64,000 nt of DNA from Planctomycetaceae bacterium (GCA_028284885.1 JANQQW010000194.1:17672-81671), one strand, 5' to 3'. Shown: positions 26,018-36,510, counted from the first letter of the stretch. Notes: generated from the sequence alone by a model not told the origin. A program made the numbers and translations.

Positions 26018-27454
26018 GTGCTGCAGGCCGTCACGTCACCTTCGCTGCTCGTCTTCACGAGTCTCGCCTTCGCGGTCTTCTTCCCGCTCGTCCTCGCCGT
26101 GCACTGGTCGCTGCGGGACGACGGCTGGCGGAAGGCGTGGCTGCTGCTGGCGAGCTACGTGTTCTACGCCGCGTGGGACTGGCGGTTTCTCGGGCTGATC
26201 CTGCTCTCGACGGCGGTCGACTTCGTCTGCGGGTTGCGGATCGAACGGGCCGAGGATCCCGGCCGTCGGCGGGGTTGGCTGCTCGTCAGTCTCGCCGTGA
26301 ACCTCGGGCTGCTGGCGTTCTTCAAGTACGCGAACTGGTTCGTCGACTCGGCCGTCCAGTTCGCGGGTCTGGTCGGCTGGTCGGTCTCGGAGCGGTCGTT
26401 CGCCGTCGTCCTGCCAGTCGGGATCAGCTTCTACACGTTCCAGACGTTGAGCTACACGATCGACGTGTACCGCGGGCGGCTCGAGGCGACGCGACGGCCG
26501 CTCGACTTCGCGCTCTTCGTCGCCTTCTTCCCGCAACTCGTCGCCGGGCCGATCGTGCGGGCGGCCGAGTTCCTGCCGCAGCTCGGCACCCCGCGACGTT
26601 GGGCCCGCGTGGACGTCCGCGGCTGTCTCGTCCTGTTCCTGGTGGGGTACGTCCAGAAGCGTTGCCTCGCCGACAACGTCGCCTTCCACGCGGACGCCGT
26701 TTTCGAGGCCCCGGGGGACTACTCGGCCGCGGCCCTCGTGCTCGCCGTGCTCCTGTTCTCGATCCAGATCTACGGGGACTTCGCCGGCTACAGCAACATG
26801 GCGATCGCCTGCGGCGGACTGCTCGGCTACCAGCTGCCGTTGAACTTCGACTTCCCGTACCTGTCGTCGAGCGTGATCGACTTCTGGCGTCGCTGGCACG
26901 TCACGTTGTCGTCGTGGCTGCGGGACTACTTGTACGTCCCGCTCGGGGGGAACCGGCGTGGCAGTGTGCGGACGGCCGCCAACCTGGGGTTGGTGATGCT
27001 CCTCGGCGGCGCGTGGCACGGCGCGGGGGCGAACTTCGTGCTGTGGGGCCTGCTGCACGGGGTCGGCTTGGCCGTCTGTTTCGTGTGGCAGCGACGGCGC
27101 GGCACCGAAGACGGGGGTCGCGGGCCGTTCCGTCGATTCGCGGGCACGCTGCTGACGTTCGCGTGGGTGACGCTGCTGTGGATCCCGTTCCGGGCGTACA
27201 CGCTCGACGAGGCGTGGTTGGTGCTTCGGGGGTTCCTCGGGGTCTCGCCTGGTTCACGGGCGCTCGACGGCCCTCTGTGGCTGGTGCCGCCGGCGTTGGC
27301 GGTCGGGTACGTCTCGTGGTTCCGGCTGCCGGTGAGGAGAGTCGTTCAGGACGCTCCGGGTTGGGCGTTCGCCGTCGCGTTCGGAGCGGCGTGCGGGGCG
27401 GCCCTCGCCTTCTCGCACCGCGGGGTCGATCCGTTCGTCTACTTCCAGTTCTGA
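26018..27454 (+). CDS. MBOAT family membrane O-acyltransferase
   Basis: A 478-residue protein with about ten membrane segments, matching AlgI/DltB-type acyltransferases. Family blocks are FFKYANWF, LPVGISFYTFQTLSYTIDVYRG, IYGDFAGYSNMA, FWRRWHVTLSSWLRDYLY and GGAWHGAGANFVLWG with the catalytic His near 335. It would move acetyl or other acyl groups through the membrane to a surface polymer. The SGNH-like gene upstream is the likely partner. GTG 26018 starts just before the first hydrophobic segment. Confidence 0.92.
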   Translation: MLQAVTSPSLLVFTSLAFAVFFPLVLAVHWSLRDDGWRKAWLLLASYVFYAAWDWRFLGLILLSTAVDFVCGLRIERAEDPGRRRGWLLVSLAVNLGLLAFFKYANWFVDSAVQFAGLVGWSVSERSFAVVLPVGISFYTFQTLSYTIDVYRGRLEATRRPLDFALFVAFFPQLVAGPIVRAAEFLPQLGTPRRWARVDVRGCLVLFLVGYVQKRCLADNVAFHADAVFEAPGDYSAAALVLAVLLFSIQIYGDFAGYSNMAIACGGLLGYQLPLNFDFPYLSSSVIDFWRRWHVTLSSWLRDYLYVPLGGNRRGSVRTAANLGLVMLLGGAWHGAGANFVLWGLLHGVGLAVCFVWQRRRGTEDGGRGPFRRFAGTLLTFAWVTLLWIPFRAYTLDEAWLVLRGFLGVSPGSRALDGPLWLVPPALAVGYVSWFRLPVRRVVQDAPGWAFAVAFGAACGAALAFSHRGVDPFVYFQF

Positions 27455-27549
27455 CGAGACGTTCGCCGGTCCTTGACACCTTCGGACCGTGACAAACGTC
27501 CGCACTCGGACTACCCTCTCGGTTTCTGCGCGATCATTGCGGGTTCGTC

Positions 27550-27936
27550 ATGACGTCTTGGCTCGACATCCTCCCCGGGGAGGACATCAACGGGGTGCTG
27601 CTGATCACACCACACGTCCAGCGGGGCGGCGTGGACCTCGAGGAACTGCACCACCAGACGAACCACTGGCGAACGTACCTCGCCCGGACCGACACCCGCC
27701 AGGTCGTCTTCGACCTGAAGCACAGCGACTACCTCGGGTCCGAGTTCATCGGGGCGTTGATCGCCATCCTCAACGAGTGCGAGCGGCTCGGCGGACGAGC
27801 GGCCATCTGCCGGCTCTCCGACCACATGACGGGCGTGCTCAACACGGTCCGCCCCGTCACGTCGCTCGGCCTGTTCGACTCGCTCGAGGCGGGCTTCGAC
27901 TACGTGCTGGGCAAGTCGCCCGAGCCCGCCGAGTGA
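27550..27936 (+). CDS. STAS-domain protein (anti-sigma factor antagonist type)
   Basis: A 128-residue STAS fold: strand VLLITP, then RQVVFDLKHSDYLGSEFIGALI, where the Ser in LGSEF stands at the position phosphorylated in SpoIIAA-like antagonists. It probably switches a partner (anti-sigma kinase or a stressosome-like complex) by reversible phosphorylation. The partner gene is not nearby. ATG 27550 is the natural start. Confidence 0.78.
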   Translation: MTSWLDILPGEDINGVLLITPHVQRGGVDLEELHHQTNHWRTYLARTDTRQVVFDLKHSDYLGSEFIGALIAILNECERLGGRAAICRLSDHMTGVLNTVRPVTSLGLFDSLEAGFDYVLGKSPEPAE

Positions 27937-27948
27937 CGTCGGCGACGA

Positions 27949-29925
27949 TCACCCCAGGCTGAGCGTGCGGCGGTAGAACGCGACGACCTCGTGCGGGTCG
28001 CTGGTCAGCAGGACACGGGAACGAAGCCACTCCGGGCCGCGCTTCTCGTCGGCGAACACGCGGAGCTGTTCGACGAGGTTCCGCCAGTACAGGTCGCCCG
28101 CGTCAGAGCCGCCGAAGAAGACGAGCGGGACGCCCTCGACGACGCCGAGCTTGATGTCGGTCAGCGTCATGCCGATCTCCTCGAGCGTGCCGACGCCGCC
28201 GATGCAGAAGATCGGAAAGCTGGCGATCTCGAACCACCGTTGCCGGCTGTGGCGGCAGTTCTCCTGGAAGACCTGGTAGAAGTCGGCGAGCTTGTTGGTC
28301 TTCTGGTCCTCGATCTCGAGATAGTTCGCACCGACGAGCAGGCCGAGGTCGCGGGCGTGCGTCGAGGCCTGCAGCATCGACCCGGGGCCGCCGCCGGTGA
28401 GCACCGAGAGGTCCTCGCCGAAGAAGTCCCGGAGCGCGATCAGCAGCGACTGCAGCCGGCCGGCGTCGGACTCGCCGAGCGGCCGGGACGAGCCGTACAC
28501 CGACGCGATGAGGGCGATGCGGAACGACTCGACGCCGTCGAGGTCGCACCAGTACCCGCGGCGCCCGCGGAACACGTGCTTCACGAGGTGCTCGCGGTCG
28601 TGGTTCTGCCAGAACAGCTCGATGCCGAGGTCGTGGTAGTCCGCCAGGCGGCCGTGGTCTCGGGCGGAGAGGAACGACCCGTGTTCGAAGGAGGCTCGCT
28701 CGAAGACGATTCGGCCGACCTTGCCCTGCAGCCCCGCGTGCAGGATGTCGCCGTGCTCGCCGAGGTTCGGGAAGTACCGCAGCAGCAACGTGACCCCGGC
28801 GTCCGTGGGCACGTCGTCGAGCACACGGGTCCCGAACCGCTCGACACGCGACGACGGGGCAGAGATTCGCGAACTGGCGGCGACGTCGTCGGTCGGCAGC
28901 GGCGACCGGGTGACCGGGAGGTGCCAGTCCAGCTGCGGGTCCTCCGCCTCGAGGTCGGCCGCGTTCACGGCGACGGCGGCGTGGCGGTGGAAGTAGGCGG
29001 GGCCCTCCTCCGGTTCGACGATCGTGTCGAACAGCCGTCCGACGTCGAGGAACCCGCGCTTCGACGGCGGGAGTTCGTCGCCGCCGGCGGTCCCGTTGCC
29101 CAGCCAGGACCGGGGTGTCGCGACGATTCGCTCTGCCGCGTAGACCGTGCCGGTGGCGGACGGGTTGACGATCTTCTCGGAGGTGTCGTTGAAGAACTCG
29201 AGGAACACGCGGGGGCCGCGGGTGGAGATCGGGTCGAGGACGGTCGCCTGCATGTGGCGGCCGAGCGAACTGGCGTCGCTCTCGAGGACGACGTAGTGCC
29301 GGTGCAGGAACATGCTGCACGAGGTGATCACCCCTTCGCCGGGGTCGAGGATGACGTTCTCGACGACGCGTGGGACCTGCAGTCGGTTCAGCAGGGCCTT
29401 GCCGGCGTCGCGGGCGAGGATCGTCAGCAGGTCGTCGCGGGTCAGCGGCCGCTGGAGGTCGTAGACGAGTTGGTGGGGGCGGATCGTGAAGCCGCCGGTC
29501 GACCCGATCGAGAAGCCGGCCGGGAGCTGGAACTCGTGCCGGACGTACGCTTCGTAGACGTCGTCGGAGGAGAGCTTCTTCTCGCGGTTGCAGAAGACGA
29601 GCCGGCCGACGGCGACGCCGGGGAGCAGCACGTCGGCGAGGAACCGTTCGACGTCGTAGTTCCGGACGACGGCCCGGGCCGAGGCCGTCATCCGTGCCGT
29701 CTCGCCGTCCACGCGGAGGGGGCCGGTCGGGACGATGTCGATGCCGAGCCGGGCGATGCGGCTCCGCGATGCGAACTCGATCTCCTCCTCGCGGCCCTCG
29801 GCGTGCTCGCGGAACTCGTCACCGAGGACGAACTCGGCCTCGAACAGCAGCCGGTCGTCCCCGTCGGGGGAGACGTCGACGATCTGACCGTCCAGCGTGT
29901 GTGGTGCTCGAAAGACGAACGTCAT
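27949..29925 (-). CDS. Fusion of unknown N-terminal region to a LOG-type Rossmann domain
   Basis: A 658-residue protein. The last 190 residues have the LOG/lysine-decarboxylase-like pattern: LTGGGPGSMLQAS near 508 and IGGVGTLEEIG near 574 (family: GGGxxGxM and PGGxGTxxE). LOG enzymes release bases from nucleoside monophosphates; the Pro of PGG is Ile here. The first 460 residues match nothing I recognise and include a basic, aromatic-rich stretch. LOG proteins are normally about 200 residues, so this is a three-fold extension. No signal peptide is seen, so it should be cytoplasmic. Confidence 0.7.
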   Translation of the reverse strand: MTFVFRAPHTLDGQIVDVSPDGDDRLLFEAEFVLGDEFREHAEGREEEIEFASRSRIARLGIDIVPTGPLRVDGETARMTASARAVVRNYDVERFLADVLLPGVAVGRLVFCNREKKLSSDDVYEAYVRHEFQLPAGFSIGSTGGFTIRPHQLVYDLQRPLTRDDLLTILARDAGKALLNRLQVPRVVENVILDPGEGVITSCSMFLHRHYVVLESDASSLGRHMQATVLDPISTRGPRVFLEFFNDTSEKIVNPSATGTVYAAERIVATPRSWLGNGTAGGDELPPSKRGFLDVGRLFDTIVEPEEGPAYFHRHAAVAVNAADLEAEDPQLDWHLPVTRSPLPTDDVAASSRISAPSSRVERFGTRVLDDVPTDAGVTLLLRYFPNLGEHGDILHAGLQGKVGRIVFERASFEHGSFLSARDHGRLADYHDLGIELFWQNHDREHLVKHVFRGRRGYWCDLDGVESFRIALIASVYGSSRPLGESDAGRLQSLLIALRDFFGEDLSVLTGGGPGSMLQASTHARDLGLLVGANYLEIEDQKTNKLADFYQVFQENCRHSRQRWFEIASFPIFCIGGVGTLEEIGMTLTDIKLGVVEGVPLVFFGGSDAGDLYWRNLVEQLRVFADEKRGPEWLRSRVLLTSDPHEVVAFYRRTLSLG

Positions 29926-30017
29926 CTGCTTGCTCCGTGGTGCGCTGCCGCGATCGCGTCTTGCTGTTATCGGCAGGACCGTCGGTCCGTCAACAGCGGT
30001 CGTCGCCCGAGCGTAGG

Positions 30018-32699
30018 TCAGCGTGCGAAGTGGGCCAGCCCGTGCCGTTCGAGCGCCTCGATGGCCTCCTTGAGGGCCGAGCGGATGGCGACGAGCCGCG
30101 CGCCGTCGCGGACCTTCTCGCCGCTGCGGTCGGTGACGTAGAAGACGTCGACGACCTGGTCGAGGTGGGTGGAGATCTTCGCGAGGTCGATCGAGAGGTC
30201 GTGTTCGTACAGGGTGCGTGCGATGACGTACAGCAGGCCGGGCCGGTCATGGGCGAAGACGTCCACGACGGTGCACCGTTCGGAGGTCTCGTTGTCGACC
30301 GAGACCTTCGTGGCCTGGTTCGACCGGGGTCCGCGGGGCCCGGTCGTCAGGAACCGCTCGCTCCGCGTGTGCATGGCACGCACGCTGACCGACTCGTGGC
30401 TGAGGACCTGCTTGATCTCGTCGCAGATCTCGGTCGTCCGCCACTCGGGCACGCGGCCGTCGTGGTGTCGGTCGGAGACGTCGAAGCGGTCGATCACGAC
30501 GCCGTCCCGAGTGGTGGCGATCCACGCGGCGAGGACGTTGCACCCGTTCGCCGCGAGCGTGCCGGTGATCCGTTGGAAGAACCCGGTGACGGAGATTCGC
30601 CGCGCGACGATGCGGTACTCGACCGTGTCGGACTCCGGCTCGTACACGCCGTGCGCCGCGATCTCGTCCTCGCCGAGGGAGCCGACGACCCGCAGGTCGT
30701 TCGCGATGACCTTCGTGCTCAGCGACAGCAGGTAGTGCGGGGGGATGCCGTCGAGGACGTGGCGGAGCGTGTCGTCGGCCTCGTCGCCGAGGTCGGCGAG
30801 CACCCGGTCCCGGACGGCGGCGAGCCGGTGTTCCTCGTCGGCCGGCGTCCGCATTCCGCTGAGGTGCAGCGAGGTCTGCTCGTGCAGCTCGCGGAGCAGG
30901 TCCCCCTTCCACTCGGTCCAGGTGCCCGGCCCCACGCCGTGCAGGTCGGCGACGGACAGGCAGTACAACATCCGCAGCGTCTCCGGCGACGCGACGAGCT
31001 GGGCGAACTCGACGACGACGGCCGGGTCGGTGATGTCGCGACGGAACGCGAGGTGCGTCATCGCGAGGTGCTTCCACACCAGGAACACGACGACCTCGCG
31101 TTGGTGGTCGGGCAGGTGCAGCCGGCGTCCGATCCGTTCGGCGATCGCCCGGCCGACGTCGCTGTGGTCCTCCGGGAAGCCCTTCCCGAGGTCGTGCAGC
31201 AGCAGGGCGAGGTGCAGCAGCTGCTTGTGGCGGATGCCGTCGTAGCAGTTGCCGAGCGGCCCGAAGTCGTCCTCGAAAGAGGTCGCCGCCTCGACGCAGC
31301 GGAGGGTGTGCTCGTCCACCGTGAAGTGGTGGTACTGGTTGAACTGCAGCAGGCCGCGGGTGCGGGTGAAGTCCGGCACGATGCAGTCGAGCACCCCCGT
31401 CGCGTACATGCTGCGGAGGATCGGCCCGAGTTGCGACGTGCAGCGGAGGATCTCCAGGAACGCCCGCGCGGCCCGGTCGGTGAGGGCCGGAGGCGGCTCG
31501 AGCTTCGCTCGGGTGATCGTCTCCTCGACGAGGGGCGAGGGGAGCACGCCGGAGAGCGCCGCGAGACGGTACAGCTCCATCACCGAGTCGAGGTCCGAGC
31601 AGACACGCTCCCGGTGTCGCGAGACGACGGTGACGTACGTGGGACCGACCCCGAAGACGCCGTCGACCCGGTGGCGGAACAGCCACTCGACGAACCCGGT
31701 GACCGGGCTGCGCGGACGCTGCAACGCGACGAAGCGGCGGACGACGTCGTCGATGCGGCCGGTGTGGAGGAAGTACTCCTGCATGAACCGTTCGACCCCC
31801 CGCTGTCCCTCGACGTCCTCGATGCCCCGTTCCCGCGTGATGCGGAGCTGGTCGTCGCGCGACAGCAGGTCCTCGGCGCGTCCGGCGTGGAAGTGCAGGT
31901 CGTGCCGGACGCGGAGCAGGAAGTCGTAGGCGTTCAGCAGGTCGCGGGCGTCGGGGCGGAGCAGCCCTCCGGCGAGGCGGATCGAGTCGATCTGCGGGGA
32001 GCCGAACCGCGCGAAGCCGATCCACCGCAGCAGGTGGACGTCGCGGAGGCCGCCGGGCGAACCCTTCACGTCGGGGGCGAGTTGCCGGACGGTCCCGCCG
32101 AACTTGCGACGTTCCTCCTCGCGGGCGGCGATGCAGCGGTCGACGAAGGTGCGGAGACGCGCGGTGACCCGGTTCCGAAAGCGGTGCTTCAAGGACTGGA
32201 ACAGCCGTTCGGAGCCCCACAGCAGCCGGGCCTCGACGAGCGCGGTCGCGACCGAGACGTCCTCTTGGGCGAGAGCCAAGGTCTCCGGGAGCGTGCGGAC
32301 GCTGTGCCCGAGTTTCATGCCGGCGTCCCAGCACTCCCGGACGACCATGGCGGCGAAGCCGTGGAAGTCCTCGCGACTCCGCTCGTCGTGGAGGAACAGG
32401 AGATCGACGTCGGAGTAGGGTGAGAGCTCGCCCCGGCCGGTTCCGCCGACCGCGACGATCGCCCCTCGTTCCGGGAGGCGGTTGCGGACCTCGGGCTCGC
32501 ACGACTCGAGAGACTTCTCGGTCAGCTCGAGGAGCAGGGCGTCGGTGATGTCGGAGACGGCCGAGGCGACCTGGGCTCCGGTCGCGCCGTTCAGAAACAG
32601 CCGCCGTGCTCGTTCGCGGAACCGCTTCAGTTCGACCTTGCCCGAGAACGCCTCGGCGTCGGCGTGCGTGGCGGTCGTCTCGGGAGCCGGGTCGGGCAT
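30018..32699 (-). CDS. glnD: Bifunctional [protein-PII] uridylyltransferase / uridylyl-removing enzyme
   Basis: An 893-residue GlnD of family length that adds UMP to PII when glutamine is low and removes it when high. The nucleotidyltransferase motif GGTGRGELSPYSDVDLLFL is at 85-103. The HD domain (LLLHDLGKGFPEDHSDVG) lies near the middle, and two C-terminal ACT domains are visible (VTGFFQRITGTLAANG; DVFAHDRPGLLYVIARTL). It is last in the amtB-PII-PII-glnD block, 51 bases after the second PII gene, so enzyme and substrates are encoded together. Confidence 0.95.
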   Translation of the reverse strand: MPDPAPETTATHADAEAFSGKVELKRFRERARRLFLNGATGAQVASAVSDITDALLLELTEKSLESCEPEVRNRLPERGAIVAVGGTGRGELSPYSDVDLLFLHDERSREDFHGFAAMVVRECWDAGMKLGHSVRTLPETLALAQEDVSVATALVEARLLWGSERLFQSLKHRFRNRVTARLRTFVDRCIAAREEERRKFGGTVRQLAPDVKGSPGGLRDVHLLRWIGFARFGSPQIDSIRLAGGLLRPDARDLLNAYDFLLRVRHDLHFHAGRAEDLLSRDDQLRITRERGIEDVEGQRGVERFMQEYFLHTGRIDDVVRRFVALQRPRSPVTGFVEWLFRHRVDGVFGVGPTYVTVVSRHRERVCSDLDSVMELYRLAALSGVLPSPLVEETITRAKLEPPPALTDRAARAFLEILRCTSQLGPILRSMYATGVLDCIVPDFTRTRGLLQFNQYHHFTVDEHTLRCVEAATSFEDDFGPLGNCYDGIRHKQLLHLALLLHDLGKGFPEDHSDVGRAIAERIGRRLHLPDHQREVVVFLVWKHLAMTHLAFRRDITDPAVVVEFAQLVASPETLRMLYCLSVADLHGVGPGTWTEWKGDLLRELHEQTSLHLSGMRTPADEEHRLAAVRDRVLADLGDEADDTLRHVLDGIPPHYLLSLSTKVIANDLRVVGSLGEDEIAAHGVYEPESDTVEYRIVARRISVTGFFQRITGTLAANGCNVLAAWIATTRDGVVIDRFDVSDRHHDGRVPEWRTTEICDEIKQVLSHESVSVRAMHTRSERFLTTGPRGPRSNQATKVSVDNETSERCTVVDVFAHDRPGLLYVIARTLYEHDLSIDLAKISTHLDQVVDVFYVTDRSGEKVRDGARLVAIRSALKEAIEALERHGLAHFAR

Positions 32700-32750
32700 G
32701 CGGTTCCGGGGAGCGTCGGGGCACCCGGCCGGAGCCGGGGCGGGGTCGGC

Positions 32751-33089
32751 TCAGAGGGCGTCGGGGCCGGTCTCGCCGGTGCGGATCCGGACGACGTCGG
32801 CCAGCTCGGTGATGAAGATCTTGCCGTCGCCCACCTCGCCGGTGCGGGCGGACTCGATGATCGCGTCGATCGCCTTCTGCTGCTGGTCGTCGGCGACGAC
32901 GACCTGCACGCAGATCTTCGGGACGAAGTCCACGACGTACTCGGTGCCGCGGTAGACCTCCTTGTGGCCGCGTTGCCTGCCGAACCCGCGGACCTCGACG
33001 ACGGTCATGCCGGTGATCCCGGCCTTCGCGAGGGCGTTCTTCACGTCCTCGAGCTTGTAGTGCCGTACGATCGCCTCGATGCGTCGCAT
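32751..33089 (-). CDS. PII signal transduction protein, copy 1
   Basis: A 112-residue PII protein. The T-loop GFGRQRGHKEVYRGTEYVVDF carries Tyr46 and the uridylylation site Tyr51. The C-terminal signature TGEVGDGKIFITELADVVRIRTGE is intact. It senses ATP/ADP and 2-oxoglutarate, and GlnD encoded next should modify it. ATG 33089 gives the exact family length. It lies 180 bases after the other PII gene; the two differ in T-loop flanks, so they may have different targets (one AmtB, one glutamine synthetase or other). Confidence 0.93.
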   Translation of the reverse strand: MRRIEAIVRHYKLEDVKNALAKAGITGMTVVEVRGFGRQRGHKEVYRGTEYVVDFVPKICVQVVVADDQQQKAIDAIIESARTGEVGDGKIFITELADVVRIRTGETGPDAL

Positions 33090-33269
33090 GGGTTCGTGCC
33101 TGCTTGGAGGGGCCGTTGGAGCGGAAGGCGGGACGAACGAGCGCGGACCCGAGCTGCCGCCGGTGAGGATTCTAGGTCGTCGGGGTGAGGGTTGTCGCCC
33201 TCGAACCTCCACAGCCGGGGGGCTCGAGGTCGGTCCCGAACGGAGGGCGAGGAGGGCGACCCGGCGCGG

Positions 33270-33821
<552 letters not shown>

Positions 33822-35195
33822 CTACAGGAAGATGTACCCTTCCTCGCCGTGCTGGCTGAGGTCGAGGCCTTGGATCTCGTCGTCCTGGGTGACGCGAAGG
33901 CCCATCACGGCGTCGAGCACCTTCAGCAGGACGAGCGAGACCACGAGCGAGAAGACCACGCCGACCGCGATGCTGCCGAGTTGGCTGACCAGTTGGGCCG
34001 CGCTCCCCTCGATCAGCCCGACGCTCTCGCCATCGACCGACTTCGAGCAGAAGACGCCGACGAGGACGGCTCCCAGCGTGCCCCCCACACCGTGCACGCC
34101 GAACGCGTCGAGCGAGTCGTCGTAGCCGAACTTGTTCTTGATCGTCGTGCAGGCGAAGTAGCAGACCACGCCGGCCGCCAGGCCGAGGATCATCCCCGAG
34201 TTCGGCGTGACGTGGGCGCAGGCCGGGGTGATGCAGACGAGGCCGGCCACGGCTCCGGAGCAGGCGCCGAGGATGCTGGCGTTCCCGCGTTGGAGCCACT
34301 CGCAGGCGGACCAGGCGAGCACGCCCGCGGCGGCGGCGAGGTGCGTGGCGACGAACGCGTTCACGGCCGTGTCCGAGACGCCCCCCGCGCTTCCGGCGTT
34401 GAAGCCGAACCAGCCGACCCACAGCAGCCCCGTGCCGATGCAGGTGTAGGTCAGGTTGTGCGGTGGCATCGGCTCCTGCCCGAAGCCGAGTCGCTTGCCG
34501 ATCAGGATCGCCGCCAACAGTGCCGAGACGCCGGAGCTGAGGTGTACGACCAGCCCGCCGGCGAAGTCGAGCGGTGCCGGGTCGAACCACTGGTGCATCA
34601 GCCCGCCCCCCCACACCCAGTGGGCCAGCGGGCAGTAGCACAGCAGCCCCCACAGCACCATGAAGACGCACATCGTGCTGAACTTCATCCGCTCGGCGAA
34701 CGCCCCGCAGATGAGGGCCGGCGTGATGATGAAGAACATCCCCTGGAACACCATGAACAGCATCGCCGGGATGCCGGTCCCGGGCCACAACGGCAGGGTG
34801 CCGTCGTCACCCTGCAACAGGTTGTTCATCAGCAGGTACTTGCCGTTCCCGATGTACCCTCCGACCGAGTCCCCGAACGCGAGGCTGAAACCGACGACCG
34901 CCCAGAGGACGGACATCAGCCCCATCAGGAACACGCACTGCATCATCACGCCGAGGATGTTCTTCTTGCGAACGAGTCCTCCGTAGAAGAGGGCGAGTCC
35001 GGGGGCCGTCATCATCAGCACGAGAGCGGACGAGACGAGCATCCAGGCGGTGTCCGCCTTGTCGAGTTCCGCGACCTCGGCCGTCTCGCCACTGGTGTCG
35101 GGTGGCTCGCCGGCGCCGTCGTCGGCCAGCACGGGGCCCGCGAACAGGAGCAGGACCGCGGTGAGTGTGAGGGCGTACAGAGTCTTGTTCCTCAT
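33822..35195 (-). CDS. amtB: Ammonium transporter
   Basis: A 457-residue Amt/Rh channel with a signal-like first segment and about 11 further membrane spans. The twin pore histidines are His218 (GGLVVHLSSG) and His368 (FGVHGVGGTLG). The C-terminal tail DEIQGLDLSQHGEEGY is the conserved site contacted by PII. ATG 35195 follows GAGGA at a good distance. It is first in the nitrogen block with two PII genes and glnD. The region ahead of it holds a TGGCAC-like fragment but no full sigma54 site. Confidence 0.95.
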   Translation of the reverse strand: MRNKTLYALTLTAVLLLFAGPVLADDGAGEPPDTSGETAEVAELDKADTAWMLVSSALVLMMTAPGLALFYGGLVRKKNILGVMMQCVFLMGLMSVLWAVVGFSLAFGDSVGGYIGNGKYLLMNNLLQGDDGTLPLWPGTGIPAMLFMVFQGMFFIITPALICGAFAERMKFSTMCVFMVLWGLLCYCPLAHWVWGGGLMHQWFDPAPLDFAGGLVVHLSSGVSALLAAILIGKRLGFGQEPMPPHNLTYTCIGTGLLWVGWFGFNAGSAGGVSDTAVNAFVATHLAAAAGVLAWSACEWLQRGNASILGACSGAVAGLVCITPACAHVTPNSGMILGLAAGVVCYFACTTIKNKFGYDDSLDAFGVHGVGGTLGAVLVGVFCSKSVDGESVGLIEGSAAQLVSQLGSIAVGVVFSLVVSLVLLKVLDAVMGLRVTQDDEIQGLDLSQHGEEGYIFL

Positions 35196-35430
35196 GGATT
35201 CCTCGAGCGCGAGAGGGAGCCAGTGGGGGAAGGGTCCCGCGGAAACGGGGCGGGACGTCGGATTGTCGTGCGGGGAGTGTCCCGTTCTCGCGGTCGGAAA
35301 TCCAGTCTCCCGTGTGAGTTCGGCCGAAACGCCGTCGACCGTGCCGGCCCGGAGGCCTAGAGTTTCCCCAAGGACCGTTACGTCGACTGTCCGATGTCGT
35401 CTTGGAGAACGCACGAAACGGAGAGTTCCC

Positions 35431-36372
35431 GTGTGGCGGTGGATGGTGCCTCTGATCATGGTGACCGGTATGTCTTCGGGCTTGGCCAACCGCGTGGAGG
35501 GAGCGGACCGTCCGCTCGCGAAGCTCCGGACCGGCCTGAAGAACGCATGGCCGCGCAAGACGCTGGGCGGCTGGTGGTTCTGGTCGGACGTGTTCCACAA
35601 CCACGGCTGGCGAATCCAGCGGCACGTGATGACCGGAAGCTGCCGCCTGCTCGACGCGAAGAACGTCCGACACGCCAGCGGGACCGAGGACGACTGCCGC
35701 CGGCGGTTCCTCGAGATCGTGCCCAAGGCGGCCCGTGAGAAGCACTCGCCGAAGACGGCGATCGTCGTGCACGGGCTGGGGAACTGGTCCGTCTGCATGC
35801 GGGACCACGCGAAGGAACTGCGGCAGGCGGGGTACACCGTCGTGCCGTTCGACTACCCCAGCAACTTCGCGAGCATCGACGACGCGGCGGCCGACCTCGC
35901 GGGGCTGATCGCCGACCTCCCGCCGACCGACCGGATCGACTTGGTCGGCCACAGCCTCGGCGGGCTCGTCCTCCGGGCGACGCTGGCCCGCTGCAAGGAC
36001 GAACGGCTCGGTCGGGTCGTCCTGTTGGGCACGCCCAACCAGGGGGCCGACCTCGCCCGCATGCTGAAGAAGTCGTTCGCCTTCCGCGCGACGACCGGGA
36101 CCGCCGGGCAGCAGCTCGCGGCGGGGGGCGAGTACGTCGCCAACCTCCCGGCCCCGCACTGCGAGTTCGCCTGCATCGCGGGCGGCCGGGGCGAACGGGG
36201 CTACAACCCGCTCCTCCGCGGCAACGACGACGGCCTCGTCAGCGTCGACTCGGTCCGCCTCGACGGTGCCAAGGCCTTCACCGTCGTCCCCGCCAACCAC
36301 CACACCCTGCTGCACGACGAGAAGGTGGTGAAGATGACGGCCCGGTTCCTGGAAACGGGTTCGCTGGACTGA
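35431..36372 (+). CDS. Alpha/beta hydrolase, lipase-like
   Basis: A 313-residue hydrolase with the oxyanion loop VVHGLGN at 112-118, nucleophile Ser175 in LVGHSLGGLV and a His near the C-terminus (ANHHTLLHDEKV). The overall shape fits triacylglycerol lipases and PGAP1-like esterases. The N-terminal 25 residues are weakly hydrophobic, so export is possible. GTG 35431 is preferred because GGAG lies five to six bases ahead; ATG 35443 is an alternative. TAGAGT at 35358-35363 may be its -10 element. Confidence 0.8.
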   Translation: MWRWMVPLIMVTGMSSGLANRVEGADRPLAKLRTGLKNAWPRKTLGGWWFWSDVFHNHGWRIQRHVMTGSCRLLDAKNVRHASGTEDDCRRRFLEIVPKAAREKHSPKTAIVVHGLGNWSVCMRDHAKELRQAGYTVVPFDYPSNFASIDDAAADLAGLIADLPPTDRIDLVGHSLGGLVLRATLARCKDERLGRVVLLGTPNQGADLARMLKKSFAFRATTGTAGQQLAAGGEYVANLPAPHCEFACIAGGRGERGYNPLLRGNDDGLVSVDSVRLDGAKAFTVVPANHHTLLHDEKVVKMTARFLETGSLD

Positions 36373-36510
36373 CCGTGCGACGGATCGACATCCGTCCGCC
36401 CGGCAGGCCGATTTCCGATCCTCCACTCTCGCTTCGCAGGAACTCTTCGGCATCTGCGGCGTCTTGGACTCGTTGCGACGAACCAACGCGTCCGAACGGG
36501 ACCGAGAGGC

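Noticed and set aside
29694..32423. 909-residue open frame on the plus strand
   Set aside because: Antisense to glnD and the LOG fusion; no recognisable motif, codon positions fit the other strand.
35196..35430. Possible sigma54 promoter ahead of amtB
   Set aside because: A GGCACGG fragment is present on the minus strand but the matching -12 TTGC at the right spacing is not.
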